A stretch of DNA of 58,220 nt from Oscillospiraceae bacterium. Its GTDB lineage: Bacteria > Bacillota > Clostridia > Oscillospirales > Ruminococcaceae. A program made the translations under genes and the position numbers. The stretch covers positions 7,032 through 65,251 of the forward strand of contig DOQG01000063.1 in the NCBI GenBank assembly GCA_003512525.1. The letters run 5' to 3'. Shown piece after piece: positions 51,720 to 58,220 of the stretch. Numbering within the stretch: position 1 is the first letter of the stretch; each line of letters opens with the position of its first letter. The notes beneath the pieces were generated by a model, which had not been told where the DNA came from, made no database searches, and saw only the letters and a list, made by a program, of their open reading frames with translations.

Positions 51720-52679
51720 ATGAAAAAGATTGGTGTTTTAACAAGCGGCGGCGATGCACCGGGCATGAATGCCGTTATCCGTGCGGTAACAAGAGCTGCT
51801 ATTGCAAAGGGAATGGAAGTCGTAGGTGTTCGCAGAGGATACAACGGACTTATCAACGGTGATATTATCCCTCTTGATGCAAGAAGTGTATCTGATATAA
51901 TTCAGAGAGGCGGCACAATGCTTTACACGGCAAGATGTGCGGAATTCAGATATGAAGAGGGTCTTCAGAAGGCTAAGAAGACCTGTGAAGAGAATGGTAT
52001 TGAGGGTCTTGTTGTTGTAGGCGGCGACGGCTCGTTCAGAGGTGCGGCTGACCTTTCTGCAAGAGGCATCCTGAGCATAGGCGTTCCCGGTACTATCGAT
52101 AATGATATTTCAATGACCGAGTACACGATCGGTTATGACACAGCTATGAACACTGTTGTTGAAATGGTTGACAAGCTGCGTGATACAGCACAGTCACACG
52201 ACAGATGCTCTGTAGTTGAGGTCATGGGCAGAAATGCAGGCTATATCGCACTCAATGCAGGTATCGCTTGCGGTGCGACATACATCATCACTAAGGAAGA
52301 GCCCTATACAGTAAACGATGTTATCTCAAAGATAATCAAAGGTCAGAAGAGCGGCAAGCATCACTTCATCATTATTGTTGCAGAAGGTATCGGCGGAAGC
52401 GAACAGCTCGCAAAGGAAATCGAGCAGGCAACAGGTGTTGAGAGCCGTGCTACAATTCTCGGTCACGTTCAGAGAGGCGGCAGCCCCACTGTTCAGGACA
52501 GAGTAGCGGCAAGCCAGCTTGGTTATTATGCGGTAGATCTTCTTTCAAAGGGCATCGGTAATCGTGTAGTAGGTATGCAGCATAATGAAGTTGTCAACTA
52601 TGACATTCAGGAAGCTCTCAAGATGAAGAAGGAATTCCCTCACGATCTGTACAAGATCGCTAATGAGATAAGCTTCTGA
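51720..52679 (+). CDS. pfkA: ATP-dependent 6-phosphofructokinase
   Basis: A 319-residue glycolytic enzyme, the same length as Bacillus PfkA. GVLTSGGDAPGMNAV and VVGGDGS bind ATP, and PGTIDND holds the catalytic Asp. Starting at ATG 51720 gives the standard N-terminus MKKIGVLTSGG; the ATG at 51708 overlaps the AAGGAAGG ribosome site. The distance from that site to 51720 is long (about 12), so 51708 is not fully excluded. Confidence 0.96.
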   Translation: MKKIGVLTSGGDAPGMNAVIRAVTRAAIAKGMEVVGVRRGYNGLINGDIIPLDARSVSDIIQRGGTMLYTARCAEFRYEEGLQKAKKTCEENGIEGLVVVGGDGSFRGAADLSARGILSIGVPGTIDNDISMTEYTIGYDTAMNTVVEMVDKLRDTAQSHDRCSVVEVMGRNAGYIALNAGIACGATYIITKEEPYTVNDVISKIIKGQKSGKHHFIIIVAEGIGGSEQLAKEIEQATGVESRATILGHVQRGGSPTVQDRVAASQLGYYAVDLLSKGIGNRVVGMQHNEVVNYDIQEALKMKKEFPHDLYKIANEISF

Positions 52680-52692
52680 TTTTAAAAGGACT

Positions 52693-52710
52693 ATAACGGG
52701 TTTCCGTTAT
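52693..52710 (+). terminator. hairpin after pfkA
   Basis: ATAACGG/CCGTTAT, a 7-bp stem with a 4-base loop, followed by ATATAAAG rather than a T-run. A second stem CTGTGCCG/CGGTACAG follows (52718-52742). Termination strength is doubtful and some read-through into the folT leader is likely. Confidence 0.4.
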
Positions 52711-52743
52711 ATAAAGACTGTGCCGGAATTTTAACGGTACAGC

Positions 52744-52844
52744 CGACAGAGTAGGTTAACGTGCGTAAAGTGCCTGAGGGACGGGGAGTTGTCCTCAGGA
52801 CGAACACTGAAAGGTGGCGGTACGTTTTCCGCATCTCGCTGTTG
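52744..52844 (+). ncRNA. tetrahydrofolate (THF) riboswitch
   Basis: The conserved blocks of THF aptamers occur in order: AGAGTAGG, ACGTGCGTAAAGTG, GGACGGGGAGTTGTCC, GGACGAACACTGAAAGG, GGTACG, and CCGCATCTCGCTGTT. The outer ACAG/CTGT pairing closes it. It precedes folT, the usual target. The ribosome site GGAGG of folT lies about 60 bases downstream, so control may be translational. Confidence 0.9.
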
Positions 52845-52917
52845 CATATAAGAGATAATCGCCGTATTTATCCCACATTATGCGATCGCGTAAGTTTGCG
52901 TCATTGAGGAGGTAAAT

Positions 52918-53544
52918 ATGGCGTTTTTTCGTAATTTTAAAAAGTCGTTCGAGGAACTGAAATCTATTCGTTGCCTTACCGTAACGGCACTTCTTATCGG
53001 TGTTTCGGTAGCACTGAAATTCGTTATGATCATGCCGAGTGAAACGCTGAAAATCAGTTTTGCGTTTGTCGGTCTTGCGGCTATAGGTATGCTGTACGGT
53101 CCTGTTGTGGCAGGACTTGCAGGCATTGTCACCGACGTAATCGGCTTTCTTGTAAAGCCTACCGGTGCATTTTCACCGATATTCACGCTGGTTGAAGTTG
53201 CGGGTGCTGTGATATACGGCATTTTCCTGTACGGACTAAATCCCGTTAAGCTTGATTTTTCGAGCAGAACCGCATTTTTCGGCGGGCTAAAGACAAACGG
53301 TTTTCAGGTGTTCAGAATATTTATGGCAAAGTTCTGTGTAAACCTTTTCTGCAATGTATTTTTAAATACCGTTGCAATGGTTATCATGGGATACTTTGCG
53401 CCTGAAGTATTCTGGGTCAAGATAGCGACACGAATAGTTAAAAATCTGACGATGCTGCCTATAGAGGTATTCATACTTCTGCTGGTTCTTTATCCTGTTA
53501 TGGTGGCATATCGTGCGGCATTCAGAGAAAAGCGTTCGGCTTGA
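52918..53544 (+). CDS. folT: folate transporter FolT, ECF S component
   Basis: A 208-residue membrane protein with about six helices, the substrate-binding S component of an ECF transporter for folate. LTVTALLIGVSVALKF opens the first helix; GFLVKPTGAFSPIFTLVE is characteristic. It needs a shared ECF energising module, absent here. GGAGG is seven bases before the ATG. A THF riboswitch upstream supports the substrate. Confidence 0.93.
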   Translation: MAFFRNFKKSFEELKSIRCLTVTALLIGVSVALKFVMIMPSETLKISFAFVGLAAIGMLYGPVVAGLAGIVTDVIGFLVKPTGAFSPIFTLVEVAGAVIYGIFLYGLNPVKLDFSSRTAFFGGLKTNGFQVFRIFMAKFCVNLFCNVFLNTVAMVIMGYFAPEVFWVKIATRIVKNLTMLPIEVFILLLVLYPVMVAYRAAFREKRSA

Positions 53545-53565
53545 AACAAGAAAAGAGGATATAGT

Positions 53566-54363
53566 ATGACTGAACTTGGATTTTTAGGCGCAGGCAATAT
53601 GGGCAGTGCGATAATGCGCGGTATCTGCTCATCTGATATGCAGGTAAGCGTTTCGGCGTATGATAAGGATACGGCAAAGCTTGGAGCACTTTCGGCATTT
53701 GGGGTTAAGCCTTGTGTAAGTGAATGTGAACTTGTCAAAAAGTGTGATTACATACTGCTTGCGGTAAAGCCGCAGGTGCTTGGCGGTGTGCTTGATACTA
53801 TCGCCGATGAAGTAACGCATAATAAGGTCATTATTTCTATCTGTGCGGGAATATCCGAGGACTTTATCCGCAGTCATACAATACCGAATGCCAAGGTAGT
53901 GCTCGTTATGCCGAATACTCCGATGATGCTCGGGCTCGGTGCAAGCGCAATATCAAGAGCCGACGGAGTAACCGATGAAGAATTTGCATTCGCAAAGTCA
54001 GTTATCGAAAGCTGTGGTATTGCCGAGGAAGTACCGATAAATAAGATGAAAGAAATAATCGCCGTAAACGGCAGTTCTCCCGCTTTTATCTATCTGTTTG
54101 CAAAAGGCTTTGTAGATTACGCCAAGAGCGTAGGCATTGATGCCGATGCGGCACTCAAGCTGTTTGCACAGTCGCTTGTCGGCTCTGCGAAGATGCTGAC
54201 AGACTCGGGCATGACGGTGGACGAGCTTATTAAGCAGGTTTCTTCTCCGGGAGGAACGACTATTGCAGGTCTTGACAAGCTGTATGAGGGCAAGCTCACC
54301 GATACTGTTGATGAGTGCTGTAAAGCTTGTACGGCAAGAGCATATGAGCTTGCAAAGAAGTAA
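53566..54363 (+). CDS. proC: pyrroline-5-carboxylate reductase
   Basis: A 265-residue NAD(P)H enzyme for the last step of proline synthesis. The Rossmann motif GFLGAGNMGSA is at about residues 4-14, and the C-terminal QVSSPGGTTIAGLDKL is the family signature. It lies 21 bases after folT with GAGGA upstream, so it can be read from the folT transcript. A strong terminator follows. Confidence 0.96.
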   Translation: MTELGFLGAGNMGSAIMRGICSSDMQVSVSAYDKDTAKLGALSAFGVKPCVSECELVKKCDYILLAVKPQVLGGVLDTIADEVTHNKVIISICAGISEDFIRSHTIPNAKVVLVMPNTPMMLGLGASAISRADGVTDEEFAFAKSVIESCGIAEEVPINKMKEIIAVNGSSPAFIYLFAKGFVDYAKSVGIDADAALKLFAQSLVGSAKMLTDSGMTVDELIKQVSSPGGTTIAGLDKLYEGKLTDTVDECCKACTARAYELAKK

Positions 54364-54370
54364 TATTATT

Positions 54371-54402
54371 ACAGCTGTCGGACTCGACAGCTGTATTTTT
54401 TG
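54371..54402 (+). terminator. terminator after proC
   Basis: Perfect 10-bp stem ACAGCTGTCG/CGACAGCTGT, then ATTTTTTG. Confidence 0.9.
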
Positions 54403-54407
54403 TGTAA

Positions 54408-54449
54408 CGAAAATCGCCCGGACAGGATTTTCTGTCCGGGCGGTTTTCG
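54408..54449. terminator. long bidirectional terminator
   Basis: CGAAAATCGCCCGGACAG and CTGTCCGGGCGGTTTTCG form an 18-bp stem with one G-U pair and a 6-base loop between convergent genes. T-rich ends on both strands fit two-way termination. Confidence 0.88.
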
Positions 54450-54480
54450 CTGTAAGGCGTATATTAACTTTAACTTGTTA

Positions 54481-56439
54481 TCATGCGTTGGCTGTCATAT
54501 TGCCGTTCTGACCGCCGTTCATATCGGGAGGGTTGCCTCCGCCGAAGCCCTGATTGTTGCCATCCGGTCGGTTTCCTCCGCCGAAGCCGCCGTTTCCGCC
54601 GGGACGGTTACCGCCGCCCATTCCGCCGCCCATGCCGCTGCCGTAGATGTAGCCTGACATTGTGATTTCCCGGGTGATGTCGCCGACGGTCAAGGTGTAA
54701 GTTCCGTCAGATGTGATATCAGGTGTGCTTATAACTACTGTCTGGAACGATACTGTAGGTGTGAACTCTGCGATCACATTACCGCTTGAATCGGTGAGCT
54801 TTACGGCAGTTCCTGCGCTTGCGTTGTCTGTGCTTGCAAGTATAGAGCCTTGCGTTGACTCCGAGCCGAAGTTCATAGCCATACCGCTTGAGCCTGCTAT
54901 AAGCACTGTACCGCCTGTTATCACAGCGTTATTCTCATAATCAAGTGAGCCGTTACCGCCGCTTGTAGGGCCGTATACGTAAACCGTACCGCCCGATATT
55001 TCAATATCGCCGTTTGAGTCAAGTCCGTCACCGCTTGCATTGACATGGAGCTCGCCGCCTGTTATAGTGATCTTTGCGTTGCTGTCCGCCGAGAATGAGT
55101 CCGGACCGAAGCCTCCGCCGACACCTTGATTGTCGCCGCCTGCGGCATTTATGCCGTCATCTGACGCTGTGAGGGTTATCTTGCCGCCGCTGACTGTTAC
55201 TGTCTGACCTTCAAGACCCTCATAGCAGGTCGCTATATTGATCTCGCCGCCGCTTACAACCGTGTTATTGTCAGCATGAATGCCGTCATCTCCGGTGCTT
55301 ATATCGAACGTTCCGCCCGATACGGTGACATCTGTATTGCTGTGAATTGCATCGTCAAGCGTATCAATGCCTAACGTACCGCCGGATATCGTGAGAGCAC
55401 CATCGGCTTTTATGCCTTTATAAGACTCGGTACTGTCACCTGCTGCCTTTTCCGATGAACCGCCGCCTGCTTTAAGCGTAAGTGTGCCGTCCTTGATATC
55501 AATTGTGCCCGATGCGTCAATGCAGTCCTTGCCGCTTGTGATATTCAGTGTGCCGCCTGAAATGTATACATAGCCCTTTTCGGCGTCATCTGCGTTTTCG
55601 CTGTGGATACCGTCTGTGCCGGAGGTGATCGTTATATTGCCGCCTGCAATTCTTACGCTGTCCTTGCCGGAAAGTCCCTGTGACGCGGAGGTGATGTTAT
55701 ATGTTCCGCCGGTTATCTTAAGATCGTCCTTTGTAACAATGCCGTGCTTGCTTTCACAAGTCACATTCAGCGTACCGCTGCCGTTGAAGGTTATATCCGA
55801 CTTTGAAAATACAGCACCGTCAACGTTTGTTTCATTATCAGATGAGGTAAATTCACCTGTGCCGGTGAGTGTGTTTTCAGTACCGCTCACGGTCGTTACA
55901 AATACCTTGTCGGCATTTATAGCATACAGAGCCGCACTGCCGTCTTTGGTTATACTTGCGTTGTCAAGAACAAGCTGTACCTTGTCGCTGTCGCCCGCAT
56001 TCACGATTATCTGACCTGTGAATGTGCCGCTGAGCTTATATGTTCCCGCTTTCGTTATAGTAATCGAGCCGTCTGCTACCGTTACCGAGCTGTCCGGGCA
56101 GCTTGCCGCAGAACCGCTGAGCGTTATGTCAACGCATTCGGAGTATTCTCCCGACAGGTCGCGGTCGGAGAACATATCATCGGCTGTGAGCTGATTTTCG
56201 GTGTTATCGGACGATGTGCTGCCGTCAGTTTTGCTGTTGGTGCTTTCCGCACTGTCTGAGCTGTCTTTGCTTTCGTTACTGCTTGATGCGCTGTCTGAAG
56301 CACTGCTGTCAGTCGCGTCGGATACACTGCTTGCCTGCTGAGAGGACGAAGCGGTCGATGCTGTGCCGTTGTCGCAGGAAGTGAATAATGAAGCTATAAG
56401 AGCTGCAACTACCAATACCGCAAGAATTTTTCTTTTCAT
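54481..56439 (-). CDS. beta-helix carbohydrate-binding lipoprotein (DUF4353 / Cthe_2159-like)
   Basis: A 652-residue secreted protein. The signal peptide ends in SLFTSC (Cys22), a slightly non-standard lipobox, so lipid anchoring is likely. A Ser/Asp/Asn-rich linker (about 24-90) follows. The core (about 95-590) is a run of short repeats of the type ISGGTLNITSGKDCIDASG and SGTDGIHSEN, as in right-handed beta-helix proteins related to the pectin-binding Cthe_2159; the many Asp suggest Ca2+ sites. The last about 55 residues are Gly/Asn/Met/Pro-rich (GGGMGGGNRPGGNGG). It is the third gene behind VTC and DUF4956. A role in binding surface polymer is inference. Confidence 0.88.
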   Translation of the reverse strand: MKRKILAVLVVAALIASLFTSCDNGTASTASSSQQASSVSDATDSSASDSASSSNESKDSSDSAESTNSKTDGSTSSDNTENQLTADDMFSDRDLSGEYSECVDITLSGSAASCPDSSVTVADGSITITKAGTYKLSGTFTGQIIVNAGDSDKVQLVLDNASITKDGSAALYAINADKVFVTTVSGTENTLTGTGEFTSSDNETNVDGAVFSKSDITFNGSGTLNVTCESKHGIVTKDDLKITGGTYNITSASQGLSGKDSVRIAGGNITITSGTDGIHSENADDAEKGYVYISGGTLNITSGKDCIDASGTIDIKDGTLTLKAGGGSSEKAAGDSTESYKGIKADGALTISGGTLGIDTLDDAIHSNTDVTVSGGTFDISTGDDGIHADNNTVVSGGEINIATCYEGLEGQTVTVSGGKITLTASDDGINAAGGDNQGVGGGFGPDSFSADSNAKITITGGELHVNASGDGLDSNGDIEISGGTVYVYGPTSGGNGSLDYENNAVITGGTVLIAGSSGMAMNFGSESTQGSILASTDNASAGTAVKLTDSSGNVIAEFTPTVSFQTVVISTPDITSDGTYTLTVGDITREITMSGYIYGSGMGGGMGGGNRPGGNGGFGGGNRPDGNNQGFGGGNPPDMNGGQNGNMTANA

Positions 56440-56458
56440 TTTATCCGCCTTTCCGGGG

Positions 56459-57151
56459 TTACAGCATTTCTCTGCTGTCAGTGCCCTGTGAAGATATATT
56501 TATTTCAAGGTTGCCGTTTCTGCATCTGAGCTCATCTATCATCTGCTTTTCGCAGCCTGCTTTGCCGAGTGTGATATTGTAGGTGAGCTTGTTAAGGCTG
56601 CCGAGATTTGTGGTCTTTACCTGTGTCATTTTGTACTGCGATAAGTATTTGCCGAATATATCGTCAAATGCACCTGCATATTCAAGATCCTCGGGAACTG
56701 TTATATGAAGCATCTTGTTAAGCTCGTTTTTCTTTGTTTCCCCGAATGGAGAAGCTGTAAGTATGATGTTCGCCGCACCCATGATAACTGCGAATATAAG
56801 GGCGTATAACGGATAACCCATACCGCAGGCAAGTCCTACCGCCATTGCAAGGAAGATCGAGCCTATTTCCTTTGCCGTACCGGGCACAGAGCGAAATCTT
56901 ACAAGTGAGAATGTTCCCGCTACCGCAACGCCCGCACCTATCGAGCCGCTTACCATCATAATTACTATGCTGACAACTGCGGGGAGTGTTGCAAGAGTTA
57001 TGGCAAAGCTCTTTGTATATGTGCTTTTATACATATACATAAATGCCATTGCTATACCGAGTACCAGTGCCGAGCCGACACCGATAAGAAAACCGCCGAG
57101 TGTTATGTCAGTCGCATTGCTGAAAATTCCTTCTATTACCGTATCAAACAT
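56459..57151 (-). CDS. DUF4956 membrane protein
   Basis: A 230-residue protein with four or five membrane helices in the first about 135 residues (ITLGGFLIGVGSALVLGIAM, ITLATLPAVVSIVIMMVSG, then the conserved GTFSLVRFRSVPGTAKEI, and two more) and a soluble C-terminal domain (about 145-230). This is the DUF4956 pattern. Its start overlaps the VTC gene end by 8 bases, indicating coupled translation. DUF4956 proteins are often beside VTC and CotH genes; no biochemical function is known to me. Confidence 0.9.
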   Translation of the reverse strand: MFDTVIEGIFSNATDITLGGFLIGVGSALVLGIAMAFMYMYKSTYTKSFAITLATLPAVVSIVIMMVSGSIGAGVAVAGTFSLVRFRSVPGTAKEIGSIFLAMAVGLACGMGYPLYALIFAVIMGAANIILTASPFGETKKNELNKMLHITVPEDLEYAGAFDDIFGKYLSQYKMTQVKTTNLGSLNKLTYNITLGKAGCEKQMIDELRCRNGNLEINISSQGTDSREML

Positions 57152-57884
57152 TTACCGTTACCTCACTTCTGATTTTTTTTGTTTTTAAGCCCATGCTCCT
57201 TTTGAGCATTGTCATATATGCCATTCCGTACTTTGAGAACGAAGTTTGCTTTATTTCGCCTTCTGCCAGTAATTCAACCAACCACATCGGCATTGAGCCT
57301 GCCGCCTTTATTTCCATCAGAGAACAGCCATTTTCAAGAATTTGCTCACCGTAGGGAGCTATTTTCAGATCTACGTCTTCTGTTCTCCAACGTATATTGC
57401 GGTCGAACGTAACTCTGAGATCCGGGTCGTCCGCTCCGAAATAAGCCGTTCTGTCATAGCACAGATAAACTGCCGGGAATATGTCGCCGTAGAAATCAAG
57501 GAAGTAATTTATTTCTTTTGCTATCTGGCTGTTATCAGTGAGTCGCCCGTTGTTTTCCGGTATGTCCTGTGCCTCATCGCAGTTGAGCGATATGCGCCGC
57601 TTGTATACGATGCCTTTGTACTTTTTCTTAAGTTCGAGGAAAACGTTTTTATCTCCTGAAGCTGTGCCGTAACTGCGAAGTCTAAGCTTTTCCTTGTAGA
57701 CAGGCTTTTCGAGTGAACGCCTTATCAGTCTGAAATCGTGGGTGTCGTAATAGATGTTGCATATCGTGCTTTCACCGTGCTCATCAGGTACCATATATCG
57801 TTCAAAAGCACTTTCAATAAGCTCTCTTTGCTCTGCATTTACAAGGTACTTAAGCTCGTGGCGCTTAAAAATACTCTTATCCAT
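57144..57884 (-). CDS. VTC-domain polyphosphate polymerase-like protein
   Basis: A 246-residue protein with a tunnel-type VTC domain, related to yeast polyphosphate polymerase Vtc4. Basic and acidic residues that bind nucleotide and metal in Vtc4 have likely counterparts: RHELKYLV, KLRLRSYG, ELKKKYKGIVYKRR, FDRNIRWR, LMEIKA and SKYG. No SPX domain or membrane helix is present; the DUF4956 partner could provide the membrane part. The ATG at 57884 is chosen over one three codons earlier that overlaps AAAGGA. First gene of a three-gene operon. Whether it makes polyphosphate is unproven. Confidence 0.88.
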   Translation of the reverse strand: MDKSIFKRHELKYLVNAEQRELIESAFERYMVPDEHGESTICNIYYDTHDFRLIRRSLEKPVYKEKLRLRSYGTASGDKNVFLELKKKYKGIVYKRRISLNCDEAQDIPENNGRLTDNSQIAKEINYFLDFYGDIFPAVYLCYDRTAYFGADDPDLRVTFDRNIRWRTEDVDLKIAPYGEQILENGCSLMEIKAAGSMPMWLVELLAEGEIKQTSFSKYGMAYMTMLKRSMGLKTKKIRSEVTVNV

Positions 57885-57933
57885 ATATCTCATTCCTTTC
57901 GGCTTTGTGTGTTGTTTTTTTGTTTCTGCTGTA

Positions 57934-57987
57934 ATGATACAGCTTCTGCCTTAAAGAAACCTTAGAATGTTTTACGAAAACTTTACA
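57934..57987 (-). promoter_or_regulatory. promoter of the VTC operon with phased half-site array
   Basis: On the minus strand a -10 TATCAT (57939-57934) lies 10 bases from a direct repeat TCTAAG-N5-TTTAAG (57966-57950). This replaces a normal -35, as in promoters activated by OmpR-type response regulators. On the plus strand, TTTACG-N5-TTTACA (57971-57987) continues the array with a 10-11 base period and resembles a Pho-type box. Confidence 0.6.
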
Positions 57988-58181
57988 AAACGGTGAAAGT
58001 ACTGTGAAAACGGCTTTTATATGATACATTATGTCTTGTTATAAAAGGTGGGTGTGACACGACCCGAAAAAGGAAAAATCGCAAAAATAGTGCGCTCGGC
58101 TCACTTTTTTGATATGTGGAGAAAGTTTGACTTTAGTCGCTTCTATTATAACATTTTGTAATTAACATTGATAGTCAGCTA

Positions 58182-58220
58182 CCGATAGTGCCTTTTGCGG
58201 GATAGCACTTCTCGGGTTCG
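58182..58220 (-). repeat. short dispersed repeat, right copy
   Basis: Read on the minus strand it begins CGAACCCGAGAAGTGCTA, identical over 18 bases to 121-138, then CCCGCAAAAGGCACTA, similar to 139-155 with small changes. AGTGC and GCACT can pair. It probably continues beyond the window. Confidence 0.7.

Larger units (their letters stand above)
57885..58220. other. gene-free right edge
   Basis: Contains the VTC promoter array (57934-57987) and, at the edge, a short repeat also found at 121-155. I see no gene. A TATAAT on the minus strand (58150-58145) lacks a matching -35. Confidence 0.6.

Noticed and set aside
58145..58173. Minus-strand promoter at the right edge
   Set aside because: There is a TATAAT, but the hexamer 17 bases upstream (TATCAA) is a poor -35 and no gene is close behind it.

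Overview
The window reads as a stretch of core chromosome from a Gram-positive, anaerobic, polysaccharide-degrading clostridium. The most likely group is Oscillospiraceae/Ruminococcaceae, of the Ruminococcus or [Eubacterium] siraeum kind; I cannot fix the species by reading. The clues are strong GGAGG-type ribosome sites, TTGACA-17-TATAAT promoters, type III glutamine synthetase, split transketolase, HPr kinase, WhiA/RapZ, rubrerythrin, hybrid-cluster protein, ECF-type vitamin transporters, a GH5 mannanase lipoprotein and a GH3 glycosidase. I see no tRNA, rRNA, prophage, insertion sequence or CRISPR array.

Layout. 1-337: gene-free, with a large hairpin and a short element that recurs inverted at the right edge. 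338-5925: hydrolase, chemoreceptor, queuosine-precursor transporter behind a candidate preQ1 riboswitch, and a LysR gene divergent from flavodoxin and aldo/keto reductase genes. 6084-11077: MATE exporter, large GH3 glycosidase, Crp/Fnr regulator. 11288-13087: two-subunit transketolase. 13401-15469: a U32-like protein, a phosphatase, a small DUF7662-like protein and a lone FeoA protein. 15679-24678: pyrimidine genes pyrC-pyrF-carA-carB-(membrane protein)-pyrK-pyrD. 24745-25704: glycosyltransferase. 25949-28045: glutamine synthetase behind a leader terminator. 28263-31411 (minus): rpmH-rnpA-yidD-yidC-jag, the usual origin-side cluster but without dnaA or mnmE/mnmG beside it.

31834-37511 holds a secreted mannanase, a C-N hydrolase with a YgjP-like metalloprotein, a cytosolic GH5 enzyme and hybrid-cluster protein. 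37535-39992 (minus) holds ldhA, rubrerythrin and DegV. 40173-41843 holds an AIM24 protein and the manganese exporter mntP behind a yybP-ykoY riboswitch. 42039-52679 is the conserved hprK-PHP-glucokinase-murB-rapZ-whiA-dnaE-pfkA series, interrupted by a three-copy tandem repeat that carries the 3' end of murB. 52918-54363 has folT behind a THF riboswitch, then proC. 54481-57884 (minus) is a VTC-domain / DUF4956 / beta-helix lipoprotein operon whose promoter carries a phased array of response-regulator-like half-sites.

How the parts fit. Three glycosidases feed sugars to glucokinase, PfkA and transketolase. HprK suggests CcpA-type carbon control, and cre-like sequence lies inside the GH3 promoter. 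Three metabolite riboswitches (queuine precursor, Mn2+, folate) and probable leader attenuators before glnN and pyrC show heavy RNA-level control. The items most worth a second look are the VTC/DUF4956/lipoprotein operon, the murB-tail repeats, the enlarged YidC loop, the membrane protein inside the pyrimidine operon and the U32-like/phosphatase/DUF7662 trio.
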